From Bradyrhizobium guangzhouense (GTDB taxonomy: Bacteria > Pseudomonadota > Alphaproteobacteria > Rhizobiales > Xanthobacteraceae): 64,000 nucleotides of DNA. Below, in pieces: positions 55,520 to 63,840 of the stretch; within the stretch, counting starts at the first letter, position 1, and each line of letters begins with the position of its first letter. The notes beneath the pieces were generated by a model. That model worked only from the letters and a program-made list of their open reading frames with translations, was not told where the DNA came from and searched no databases. The stretch spans positions 4,340,001 through 4,404,000 of the forward strand of contig NZ_CP030053.1 in NCBI RefSeq assembly GCF_004114955.1, read 5' to 3'. A program made the translations under genes and the position numbers.

Positions 55520-56229
55520 GCCAACTCCTCCGCAACCGTCGGGAACAGGCGCTGATAGGCCTCGCCATAGGTCATGGGCACGCCGGTGTTGCGGCTGCCC
55601 TGGATACCGCGGTTAAGCGCAACGCGCTCGTAATAGCCCCAGAGATGCTTTTGCGCGGCGAGGATCTGGAACGCCTCGTACTTCTCCTTCCAGACCTCGT
55701 CGATCTTGAGCAACAGATCCGGCTTGTAATTGCATTGCTCGGGCTGGTGCGGCTCGAACAGGAACACCGGTGGGGCGGAATATTTATATTGCGCGCCGGG
55801 CTTGTGGCCCATCGCCTGCGCGACCACGCGGGTCTCCTGGGCGAAATGCGCCGCGTTCGGGTGGTCGAAATTATAGGGATCTTCCAAAGCGTGCGTCAGC
55901 ACGAAGCTCGGATTGAGCTCGCGGTAGATGTCGACCATGCGGTCGAAATGCGCTTCGGTGAGCTTGAGCGGATAGTCGCCACAGTCGAAGAACTCGATCT
56001 CGGCTCCTAACAGCTTGGCCGCCCGCTCCGCCTCGTCCTTGCGGCCGGCCTTGACCGATTCCAGCGTCGCGCCCTTTTCCTTCCAGGCGAACTGGCTCTC
56101 GCCGCGCTCGCCAAAGGACATGCAGACGATCTTCATGCGATAGCCCTTCTTCGCATGCAGCGCGATGGCGCCGCCGGCGCGCCAGACGAAGTCGCCGGGA
56201 TGGGCGGTGATCACGAGACCTGTTTTCAT
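55516..56229 (-). CDS. galB: 4-oxalomesaconate hydratase (GalB), PIG-L family
   Basis: 237 aa. The zinc motif is the GalB-type [18 protein letters not shown] (rather than HPDDE of sugar deacetylases) with the HPNAAHF histidine. [39 protein letters not shown] is the PIG-L helix pair. It hydrates 4-oxalomesaconate to 4-carboxy-4-hydroxy-2-oxoadipate. It overlaps ligK and starts 66 bp after dctA. The gene order hydratase-aldolase is the order of the pathway. Confidence 0.9.
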   Translation of the reverse strand: MKTGLVITAHPGDFVWRAGGAIALHAKKGYRMKIVCMSFGERGESQFAWKEKGATLESVKAGRKDEAERAAKLLGAEIEFFDCGDYPLKLTEAHFDRMVDIYRELNPSFVLTHALEDPYNFDHPNAAHFAQETRVVAQAMGHKPGAQYKYSAPPVFLFEPHQPEQCNYKPDLLLKIDEVWKEKYEAFQILAAQKHLWGYYERVALNRGIQGSRNTGVPMTYGEAYQRLFPTVAEELA

Positions 56230-56295
56230 GGGAGAACTCCCCTCTTTCGTTCGTCAGCATCATAGGCTGCTCGCGTCATGCCGGCAGCAAGTTCA

Positions 56296-57597
56296 TCAGG
56301 CGGCGGCGGCCGCAGGTTCCTCACCGTCGAGTACGCGCGTCAGGCGCTCACCATCGAGCGCGCCTTCCCATTTGGCAATCGCGATGGTCGCAACCGCGTT
56401 TCCGATCAGATTGGTCGGCGTCAGCCCCTGCGACATCAGGCGATGGATGCCGAGCACCAGCGCGACGCTCGTCACCGGAATCGTGCCGGTGGCCGACAAT
56501 GTCGCCGCCAGCACGACAAAGGCCGCGCCCGCGATGCCCGCAGCACCCTTGGAGGTCACGAGCAAGATCAGCAGCAGCTCGATCTGCTCGGCGAGTCCGA
56601 GCGGCGTGTTGGTCGCCTGAGCCAGGAACACCGAGGCGGCAGCGAGATAAAGGCACGTGCCGTCGAGATTGAAGGAATAGCCGGTCGGAATCACCAGTCC
56701 GACCACACTCCTCTCGCAGCCGGCCTTCTCCAGCTTGGTCAGCATGCGAGGCAGCACTGTCTCCGACGACGTCGTGGCGATGCAGATCAAAAGCTCTTCC
56801 CAGATATAGCGGATCAGCTTGAGCAACGAGAAGCCGCAGAGCCGCGCGACGGGGCCAAGCGCCACGATGATGAAGATGACGCAAGTGAGATAGAAGCCGC
56901 CGAGCAGCTTGCCGAGCGAGGCCAGCGATCCCACGCCGAACTTGCCGACGGTGAAGGCAATCGCGCCGAACGCGCCGATCGGCGCCGCCCACATCACGAA
57001 GCCGACCACGGCGAATACCATCTTGGCGGCGATGTCGACCAGATGGACCAGCGGCGCGGCGCGCTCGCCGAGCTGCACCAGCGCAAACCCGCACAGCACT
57101 GAGATGAACAGGACCTGGAGGATGTTGCCCTCGGCAAAGGCGCCGATGAAGGTCGCCGGCACGATGTTCATCAGAAACGGCACGAAGCCGATCACGGTGG
57201 TCTGCTTGACATAGGGCTCGACCGCGCTGGCATTGATGCTGGCGGGATCGATGTTCATGCCGGCGCCGGGCTTGAGTACATTCACCGCGATGAGACCGAT
57301 GATCAGCGCGATCGTTGTCATGATCTCGAAATAGACGATGGCCTTGATCGCAACGCGCCCGACCCGCGCCATGTCCGCCATATGCGCGATGCCGTGGACG
57401 ACGGTGCAGAAGATGATCGGCGCGATCAGCATCCGGATCGCCTTGATGAAGGCGTCGCCAAGCGGCTGCATCTTGGCCCCTAGCTCGGGACTGGCGATCC
57501 CGAGCGCGATGCCGGCCGCCATGGCGATGAGCACCTGGATCCAGAGCTCCTTCCACCAGGCGCGCCCGCGCGGCTTGTCGATCGCCATCGCGGTCAT
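56296..57597 (-). CDS. dctA: Dicarboxylate:cation symporter (DctA type)
   Basis: 433 aa, eight helices plus two hairpin loops. Typical motifs are PLGDAFIKAIRMLIAPIIFCTVVHGIA, the serine-rich hairpin TTSSETVLPRMLTKLEKAGC, GYSFNLDGTCLYLAAASVFLAQ and TSKGAAGIAGAAFVVLAATL. Takes up C4-dicarboxylates with H+ or Na+. Placed inside the operon, it may carry a ring-cleavage dicarboxylate such as pyrone-dicarboxylate or a tricarboxylate. It overlaps the LigI stop by 4 bases. The Asn/Asp of NLDGT in helix 7 is conserved. Confidence 0.93.
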   Translation of the reverse strand: MTAMAIDKPRGRAWWKELWIQVLIAMAAGIALGIASPELGAKMQPLGDAFIKAIRMLIAPIIFCTVVHGIAHMADMARVGRVAIKAIVYFEIMTTIALIIGLIAVNVLKPGAGMNIDPASINASAVEPYVKQTTVIGFVPFLMNIVPATFIGAFAEGNILQVLFISVLCGFALVQLGERAAPLVHLVDIAAKMVFAVVGFVMWAAPIGAFGAIAFTVGKFGVGSLASLGKLLGGFYLTCVIFIIVALGPVARLCGFSLLKLIRYIWEELLICIATTSSETVLPRMLTKLEKAGCERSVVGLVIPTGYSFNLDGTCLYLAAASVFLAQATNTPLGLAEQIELLLILLVTSKGAAGIAGAAFVVLAATLSATGTIPVTSVALVLGIHRLMSQGLTPTNLIGNAVATIAIAKWEGALDGERLTRVLDGEEPAAAAA

Positions 57598-58472
57598 CGG
57601 TCGAACTCGAACAAGCGTGCGGGATTGTCGACCAGGATCTTCTGCTGGAATTCCAACTCCGGCGCGAACAGCGGGATCAGGTCGACGAGGTCGCCGTCGT
57701 TCGGCATCACCTTGACGTTGGGATGCGGCCAGTCGGTACCCCAGATGACGCGGTCCGGGGCGGTCTCGACAATCTTGCGTGCGAACGGCACGGCGTCAGT
57801 AAAAGGCGGGCCGGCCGACGAGACCCGCTCCGAGCCGCAGATTTTGACCCAGCACTTTTCGTCGCGCTGCATCAGCTCTATCAGGATCTTGAACGGAAGC
57901 TGGCCGAGGCCTTCCGATGCCTTCACGCGTCCCATATGGTCGATGGTGTAGCTCAGCGGCAGCCTGGTCAGCATGTCGGCATGGTCAGGCAGATCGATCG
58001 CATCGAAGTGCAGATCGATGTGCCAGCCGAGCGGTGCGACCATCGCGACGATGCGGTCGAACACACGCTTGTCGGGCACGCCGCCGAGATGGCGAACGAA
58101 ATTGAAGCGGCAGCCGCGGAAGCCGCCTTCGTGCAGCACGCGCAAGCCCCGCTCGCTGATGGTGTCGTCGATATTGGCGACCGCGCGATAGGCACCGTTG
58201 CTCTGCGCGATCGCATCGAGCGCCACCGTATTGTCGGTCCCGTGCACGCTGGCATTGACGATGACCGCGCGCTCGACGCCGAGCTTGGCGTGGAGCACCT
58301 TGAAGTCCTCGAGCGGCGCATCCGGCGGCGTGTAGGACCGGTCAGGCGCGTAAGGGTATTTCGCGCCGGGGCCGAAGATGTGGCAGTGCGCATCGCATGA
58401 CAGCTTTGGCAGCTTGAATTTTGGCGTGCGCGTGTTGGGATCGGGCGGCGGAATGGTGGGCGTGTACGTCAT
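57594..58472 (-). CDS. ligI: 2-pyrone-4,6-dicarboxylate lactonase (LigI), amidohydrolase family
   Basis: 292 aa cog3618-type amidohydrolase. Metal/active-site residues: CDAHCHIFGPGAKYPYAPDRSYTPPDAP, VNASVHGTDN, GCRFNFVRHLGG, SYTIDHMGRV and IWGTDWPHPNVKVMPNDGDLVDL with the catalytic Asp. It opens 2-pyrone-4,6-dicarboxylate to 4-oxalomesaconate/4-carboxy-2-hydroxymuconate. Cytoplasmic; 5 bp after its paralog and overlapping dctA by 4 bases. Confidence 0.9.
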   Translation of the reverse strand: MTYTPTIPPPDPNTRTPKFKLPKLSCDAHCHIFGPGAKYPYAPDRSYTPPDAPLEDFKVLHAKLGVERAVIVNASVHGTDNTVALDAIAQSNGAYRAVANIDDTISERGLRVLHEGGFRGCRFNFVRHLGGVPDKRVFDRIVAMVAPLGWHIDLHFDAIDLPDHADMLTRLPLSYTIDHMGRVKASEGLGQLPFKILIELMQRDEKCWVKICGSERVSSAGPPFTDAVPFARKIVETAPDRVIWGTDWPHPNVKVMPNDGDLVDLIPLFAPELEFQQKILVDNPARLFEFDR

Positions 58473-58477
58473 CTTGA

Positions 58478-59431
58478 TCAGCTGAATTTGAACAGGCGCG
58501 CGGGGTTGTCGACCAGCAGCTTCTGCCGGATCGCCTTGTCGGGCGCATAGAGGGGGATCAGGTCGACGATCTCGCCGTCATTGGGCATGATCTTGACGTT
58601 GGGATGGGGCCAGTCGGTGCCCCAGATGACGCGATCCGGCGCATTGTCGATCAGCGCCCTCGCGAACGGCACGGCGTCGTGGAACGGCTTTCCGCCCGCG
58701 GAAGCGCGCTCCAGACCTGTGATCTTGACCCAGCACTTCTCGTCGTTCTTCTGGAGATCGAGCAGCGCCGTGAAGCCTGGATCGCCGAGACCCTTCGCGG
58801 CTTGAACGGTCCCCATGTGATCGATCACGTAAGGCGTCGGCAGCGCAGTCAGGATCGGTGCGAAGTCGGCAATCGTACCGGGCTCGAAATAGACGTCGAT
58901 GTGCCAGCCCAGCTCGGCGACGCGGTGCACGATGCGCTGGAACTTGTTCATGTCCCCGACGCCGCCGAGGCGCTTGAGGAAGGCGAAGCGGCAGCCGCAG
59001 ATGCCGGCCTTGTCGAGCGCGGCAAGCTCCTTCTCGGTCATCTCATCGCTGACATTGGCGATGCCCTTGTAGGCACCCTCGCTCTGCGCGATGGCATCGG
59101 TGACGACGCGGTTGTCGGTGCCGTGCACGGTGGCATTGACGATCACGCAGCGCTCGACGCCGATCTTCTCGTGCACGCTGCGGAACGTCTCCAGCGGCGC
59201 GTCGGCCGTGTTGTACGGGCGCTTTTCCGAGAAGGGATAGCGGGACGCGGGTCCGAAGATATGCGTGTGGCTGTCGCAGGATTTCGGCGGCAATTTGAAC
59301 GACGGGGTCTTGGGATCGGGATCCGGCGGCTTGATCGTCGGAATCGCCCTCGGCTCTTCCGCACGCACTTTGCCTGCGAGCGCGGCGCCGGCCAGCCCGG
59401 TCAAGAGATGGAAGCACTCCCGCCTGTTCAT
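58478..59431 (-). CDS. LigI-like lactonase paralog with an N-terminal export signal
   Basis: 317 aa. The active-site set is the same as in the next gene (CDSHTHIFGPASRYPF, VNATVHGTDN, GCRFAFLKRLGG, IWGTDWPHPNVKIMPNDGEIVDL). The N-terminus adds MNRRECFHLLTGLAGAALAG and KVRA|EEP, a signal peptide with a twin-arginine (RRECF). So this copy is predicted to act in the periplasm, while its neighbour is cytoplasmic. Start ATG 59431. First structural gene of the operon, 74 bp after the TetR stop. Confidence 0.88.
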   Translation of the reverse strand: MNRRECFHLLTGLAGAALAGKVRAEEPRAIPTIKPPDPDPKTPSFKLPPKSCDSHTHIFGPASRYPFSEKRPYNTADAPLETFRSVHEKIGVERCVIVNATVHGTDNRVVTDAIAQSEGAYKGIANVSDEMTEKELAALDKAGICGCRFAFLKRLGGVGDMNKFQRIVHRVAELGWHIDVYFEPGTIADFAPILTALPTPYVIDHMGTVQAAKGLGDPGFTALLDLQKNDEKCWVKITGLERASAGGKPFHDAVPFARALIDNAPDRVIWGTDWPHPNVKIMPNDGEIVDLIPLYAPDKAIRQKLLVDNPARLFKFS

Positions 59432-59505
59432 TTCCCAAAACACCCCGTTACATGTCCGCTTGCGAGCGAAGGCGCCGTGACGCGCCTCCCCTCAGGCGGT
59501 TTCTT

Positions 59506-60216
59506 TCAAGTCTTGCTGCTTGCGATAGCCCGCCGCCGCGCCGGCGTCGCCTGATCCAGCGCGGGTGCCTGGAATGCTGCAACGGTGGCCTGCACCATCT
59601 GCTCGATGGCGTTGGCGGCATCATTGCCATCGGCCTCGCCGCGCGACAGGCGCGAGACACGGTCCGGCGTCACCAGCGAGTAGTACAGCGCGCCGAGCAG
59701 GAAGTGGCTGCGCCAGACGATGTCGGTGCGCGGAATGTGCGGCAGGCTCTCGTGGATCGCGTCGATGAAGGCGTGGCTGGTGTCGTCAAACGTCTGCGCG
59801 ATGATCTTTCGCGCCACTTCGTTGCCCTCGGCCGACATCACCGCGCGCAGCCGCGTGAAACGCGCGCCGCCGCCGGCGAGATCGCTGCCCGAGGTGAAGG
59901 CCGGCACCACATAGGCCCGCACGATGGCTTCCAGCCGGTCCTGGAGATCGCGCACGCGCTTGGCGGCGGCGAGCAGCTCGGAGCGGCGCAGGTTCATCGG
60001 GCCGCAATGCCGGCGGTAGATCTCCAGCAGCAGGCCGTCCTTGGTCTTGAAATGATAGGTGACGCTGCCAGGGTTGGCCCCAGCCGCGTGCGCGATATCG
60101 CGCACCGAGACGGCGTTGAAGCCGTTGGTGGCGAACAGCTCCTCGGCCGCGGCGAGGATCGCCTCGCGCATGTTCGGCTTGCGGGCCGTTTCCTTGCTGG
60201 TGGGCTTGCGTGCCAT
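59506..60216 (-). CDS. TetR/AcrR family regulator of the ring-cleavage operon
   Basis: 236 aa from the ATG at 60216 (MARKPTSKETARKPNMREAILAAAEELFATNGFNAVSVRDIAHAAGANPGSVTYHFKTKDGLLLEIY). Full TetR helix-turn-helix; the Lys/Arg leader binds DNA backbone. C-terminal ligand domain (LLGALYYSLVTPDR). It is the first gene of the minus-strand run and faces the binding protein gene across a TTTGTAC palindrome that starts 5 bp before its own ATG. Probably represses both sides until the aromatic acid or an intermediate binds. Confidence 0.93.
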   Translation of the reverse strand: MARKPTSKETARKPNMREAILAAAEELFATNGFNAVSVRDIAHAAGANPGSVTYHFKTKDGLLLEIYRRHCGPMNLRRSELLAAAKRVRDLQDRLEAIVRAYVVPAFTSGSDLAGGGARFTRLRAVMSAEGNEVARKIIAQTFDDTSHAFIDAIHESLPHIPRTDIVWRSHFLLGALYYSLVTPDRVSRLSRGEADGNDAANAIEQMVQATVAAFQAPALDQATPARRRAIASSKT

Positions 60217-60220
60217 GTGA

Positions 60221-60238
60221 TTTGTACTATCGTACAAA
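60221..60238. promoter_or_regulatory. TTTGTAC-TATC-GTACAAA operator
   Basis: Perfect 7-bp arms with a 4-bp centre, 5 bp before the TetR start codon and 94 bp before the binding-protein gene. Spacing and symmetry are typical of an autoregulating TetR repressor site. Confidence 0.7.
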
Positions 60239-60331
60239 AGATCAGGTCTCGTCAACAAAAACCACGGGCAATGTCCGGAGGCGGCTCGAAGACCACCGCG
60301 GGCGCGAAAAGCCCTTAGGGAGTGCTGAACC

Positions 60332-61312
60332 ATGCTTGGGTTGAAAATGACGATCGGCCGCCTGATGCTCGGCGCCGGTGTGCTGTTCGCCTGCGGCGCC
60401 GCGCGTGCCGCCGACAGCTATCCGAGCAAGCCGGTCCACATCCTGGTGCCCTACGCGGCCGGCGGGGCCGTCGACGTGCTCGCCCGCACGCTCGGCCAGG
60501 CACTCGCGAAAACCTGGGGCCAGCAGCCCGTGATCGACAACCGCCCCGGCGCCGGCGGCATCGTCGCCTCGCAGGCGCTGACGCAAGCCGCGCCCGACGG
60601 CTACACGCTGATCCTGGTCGCCAGCGGCCATCCGCTCAACCAGTTCATTTATCCGAGTGTGCCCTACGACACGTTCAAGGATTTTACGGCAATCACCGAA
60701 GTCGCCTCCTCGCCCCTCGCGATCGTGGTCGCAAAGGACAGCCCCTACAAGACGCTCGGCGATCTGCTCGCCGCGGCGAAGAAAGATCCCGACAAGCTCT
60801 CCTACGGCATGTCCGGCAACGGCACGTCAGCACATCTTGCCGGCGAGCTCCTGAAATACATGTCCGGCACCAGGATCGTCGCGATCCCCTACAAGGGCGG
60901 CGCGCCGGCGCTGACCGCGGTCATATCAGGCGAGATTCCGCTCAGCATCAATCCGCTGGCGGAGGCGATCGGCCAGCTCGACGGCGGCCCGGTGCGGGCA
61001 CTCGCCGTGACTTCGGCCGAGCGCTCCAAGGCGCTGCCGAACGTGCCGACGGTCGCCGAATCCGGCGTCCCAGGCTACGACGTCCCTGTCTGGTGGGGCG
61101 TGCTGGGACCCGCAAAGATGCCGCCCGAGATTGTCACGAAACTCGAGGCCGATCTGAAGGCGGCGCTGCAGGACCCGAACGTGATCTCCACGCTGAGCAA
61201 GATCGGCGCAACCCCGGTCGGCTCCTCGCCCGGGGAATTTGACGCCTACATCCATGCCGAAGCGACCAAATGGGAGCCCGTGCTGAAGGCCGCCGACATC
61301 CGCGCGCAGTGA
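60332..61312 (+). CDS. Tripartite tricarboxylate transporter substrate-binding protein (Bug/TctC family)
   Basis: 326 aa. Signal peptide RLMLGAGVLFACGAARA|AD, then the family pattern YPSKPVHILVPYAAGGAVDVLARTLGQALAK, VIDNRPGAGGIVASQALTQAAPDGYTLIL and PYKGGAPALTAVISGEI. AGGGAG lies nine bases before the ATG. It binds a carboxylate in the periplasm and delivers it to a TctAB membrane pair, which is not in the window. Divergent from the TetR gene. Confidence 0.93.
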   Translation: MLGLKMTIGRLMLGAGVLFACGAARAADSYPSKPVHILVPYAAGGAVDVLARTLGQALAKTWGQQPVIDNRPGAGGIVASQALTQAAPDGYTLILVASGHPLNQFIYPSVPYDTFKDFTAITEVASSPLAIVVAKDSPYKTLGDLLAAAKKDPDKLSYGMSGNGTSAHLAGELLKYMSGTRIVAIPYKGGAPALTAVISGEIPLSINPLAEAIGQLDGGPVRALAVTSAERSKALPNVPTVAESGVPGYDVPVWWGVLGPAKMPPEIVTKLEADLKAALQDPNVISTLSKIGATPVGSSPGEFDAYIHAEATKWEPVLKAADIRAQ

Positions 61313-61322
61313 GGGTCTCCTC

Positions 61323-62468
61323 CTAGTTGCGCGCGCTGGCCCGCATCTGCTCCGGCTCGGCCGGGCGCCGGAAGAATTCGGTATCACCGCCTCCTCCCGA
61401 CGGGATCAGGATGGCGCGCTCGCGCGGCAGGGCTTCCGGCATCTCGTCGCGAATGAAGGCAATCAGCTTCTCCCTGACCTCGCAGCGCAGGTCCCAGGAT
61501 TGCGGCGCATTGCGCGCGCTGACCAGTGCGCGTAGCTCGATGGTGCGCTGGTCCGCATCGATCACCTGAAGATTGACTACGGCGCCGTCCCATAGCTTGG
61601 ACTCCTTCACGGCACCCTCCAGCCAGCGCCGGATGCGCGGCACGTCGGCGCGATAGTCGACATGAAGCGCGATCACGCCGATCAGGGACGCCGTATCGCG
61701 GGTCCAATTCTGGAACGGCTTTTCGATGAAGTAGGACAGCGGCACCACCATGCGGCGCCAGTCCCACAGCCGGATCACGACATAGGTCGCGGCGATGTCC
61801 TCGACCCAGCCCCATTCGTTCTCGATGATGACGGCATCCTCGATGCGGATCGGCTGGGTGATGGCGATCTGCAGGCCCGCGATGAGATTGCTGAGCAGCG
61901 GCCGCGCGGCGAGACCGACGATTATACCGGCGGCACCGGCCGAGGCGAACAGGCTGACGCCGTATTGCCTGACCGAGTCGAACGTCATCAGCGCCGTCGA
62001 CACCGTGATGATGACGATGATGATGTCGGTCACGCGCTTGAACACGCGCACCTGCGTCACGTGCTTTCGCGCGACGAAATTTTCGGTGACGTCGCGAAAA
62101 TTCTGCAGATAGCGCGCCGCGCTCATGTCGACGATCCGGATCGAGATCCAGCCAATCAGCGCGATGAAGGCTACCACGAACAGGCTCGTGAGCGGAGCGC
62201 GGAACGCATCGTCCAGAGGGGCGAGCGGCAGAACCAGCGCGACGGCCGCCAGGCACAGCGCGAGCTGCGCCGGGCCGGACGTGCGTTCGATGAACACGCT
62301 CAGCAATGGAAGCCGGGTTCCGAAGGTGCGTTTGAGCAGCCATGTTGCGAGCCGATAGAACGACAGCGCAATCAGCATCGCCCCGGCCACCAGGCCGAGA
62401 CCGATAAACCATGATGGTATCCACCCGAACATCCTATCGATGTCAGTCATGATGGCTTGGCGATTCAT
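61323..62468 (-). CDS. MscS family mechanosensitive channel
   Basis: 381 aa. Several N-terminal helices, then the MscS pore helix SLFASAGAAGIIVGLAARPLLSNLIAGLQIAITQPIRIEDAVII with the Gly/Ala packing, followed by the beta domain (ENEWGWVEDIAATYVVIRLWDWRRMVVPLSYFIEKPF). Relieves turgor on osmotic downshock; small-conductance type. GGGGA precedes the ATG at 62468; a second ATG at 62450 is possible. Convergent with the binding-protein gene, 10 bp between the stops. Confidence 0.92.
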   Translation of the reverse strand: MNRQAIMTDIDRMFGWIPSWFIGLGLVAGAMLIALSFYRLATWLLKRTFGTRLPLLSVFIERTSGPAQLALCLAAVALVLPLAPLDDAFRAPLTSLFVVAFIALIGWISIRIVDMSAARYLQNFRDVTENFVARKHVTQVRVFKRVTDIIIVIITVSTALMTFDSVRQYGVSLFASAGAAGIIVGLAARPLLSNLIAGLQIAITQPIRIEDAVIIENEWGWVEDIAATYVVIRLWDWRRMVVPLSYFIEKPFQNWTRDTASLIGVIALHVDYRADVPRIRRWLEGAVKESKLWDGAVVNLQVIDADQRTIELRALVSARNAPQSWDLRCEVREKLIAFIRDEMPEALPRERAILIPSGGGGDTEFFRRPAEPEQMRASARN

Positions 62469-62589
62469 TCATGTCCCCGCAATTGCGTTCGCGGCCCAAC
62501 GCGTCTGCGGGAGCTTCGCTCCCACGCTCAGTGCAACGCAGCATCCCACTGGTGCAACCGTCGCCCAATTGCGCTATTCGTAGGCAATC

Positions 62590-63840
62590 ATGACTCGTCG
62601 AACCGGCAGCGCCGATCTTCCCTTGCACTCCGGACGAGTTCCGCCGTGGCTTGCAAGCCGTATGGCGTCGCTGGGTGCGATCGTCACGCAGGCGATCGTG
62701 CTGCATTATGGCCGCGATGCGTTCATGCAGCGGCTGTCGCATCCATTCTGGTTCCAGTCGTTCGGCGCCGTCATGGGCATGGACTGGCACTCCTCAGGCA
62801 TCACGACGTCGGTGATCGGCGCGCTGAAGCGCGGGCTCGGCCCGCTCCAGGACGAGCTCGGCATCTATGTCTGCGGCGGCCGCGGCCAGCATTCGCGCAA
62901 GACCCCGGACGAGCTCTTGCAGCTCGGCAACCGCGTCGGCTTCGACGGCGCAAAGCTCACACGCGCCAGCCGCCTCGTGGCCAAGGTCGACAGTGCCGCT
63001 GTGCAGGACGGTTTCGATCTCTATCTGCACGGCTTCTTCGTCACCTCAGATGCCAAGTGGACGGTGGTGCAACAGGGCATGAACGGCGACAAGCGCCAGG
63101 CCCGCCGCTACCACTGGCATTCCGAGGCGCTCAAGAGTTTTGTCGATGCGCCGCATAGTGCGATCGATGGCCCGCAGCAGGGCGAGATCGTCAATCTCAC
63201 CGACCATCGCGCCGAAATCTCGCGCAGCGCGCAGCTCGAGCTCCTCTCCGACCTCGGCCCTGATCGCATTCTCTCCGAACTCGAGCGGCTCACCGGCACG
63301 GCGCCCGAGCCGCTTCAGGCCACGCTGCCGCATCTGATCATGCCGGCGCATCACGATGTCAGGCCGAAGGACGTGTTCGCGCGCCGCCTGCACGGCACGC
63401 TCGCGGCCGCGGCCGAGCGCGGGCCGGTCGATTTCCCCGAGCTGTTGCTGACGCCCGGCGTCGGCGCCCGCACCGTGCGATCGCTGGCAATGGTCGCCGA
63501 GGTCGTGCACGGCGCGCCCTATCGCTTCAACGATCCCGCGCGCTTCTCGCTCGCCCATGGCGGCAAGGACCGGCATCCCTACCCCGTTCCGATCAAGGTC
63601 TATGACGAGACCATCCGCGTGCTGAAGGGCGCAATCCAGAGCGCAAAACTCGGCCGCGAGGAAGAGTTGCAGGCGATCAGGCGCCTCGACGACCAGGCGC
63701 GGCGGCTGGAACGCACCGCAAGCGGACCATCGGTCGAAGCCTATATCGCCGGTGAGCGTGAAGCCTCGCCGGATCTCGACGGTCGCTCGGTGTTCGGCTG
63801 GGAGCGCGATCGCGTCGCCTCGCGCAAATCGACGGGCTGA
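62590..63840 (+). CDS. DUF763 domain protein
   Basis: 416 aa. Family hallmarks are the opening GSADLPLHSGRVPPWLASRM, ATG-context IVLHYGRDAFMQRLSHPFWFQSFGAVMGMDWHSSGITTSVIGALKRGL, YVCGGRGQHSRKTPDEL, and LLTPGVGARTVRSLAMVAEVVHGAPYRFNDPARFSLAHGGKDRHPYPVP, a helix-hairpin-helix-like segment suggesting nucleic-acid binding. Function unknown. Its 3' end overlaps the convergent P450 gene by 100 bp. Confidence 0.9.
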   Translation: MTRRTGSADLPLHSGRVPPWLASRMASLGAIVTQAIVLHYGRDAFMQRLSHPFWFQSFGAVMGMDWHSSGITTSVIGALKRGLGPLQDELGIYVCGGRGQHSRKTPDELLQLGNRVGFDGAKLTRASRLVAKVDSAAVQDGFDLYLHGFFVTSDAKWTVVQQGMNGDKRQARRYHWHSEALKSFVDAPHSAIDGPQQGEIVNLTDHRAEISRSAQLELLSDLGPDRILSELERLTGTAPEPLQATLPHLIMPAHHDVRPKDVFARRLHGTLAAAAERGPVDFPELLLTPGVGARTVRSLAMVAEVVHGAPYRFNDPARFSLAHGGKDRHPYPVPIKVYDETIRVLKGAIQSAKLGREEELQAIRRLDDQARRLERTASGPSVEAYIAGEREASPDLDGRSVFGWERDRVASRKSTG

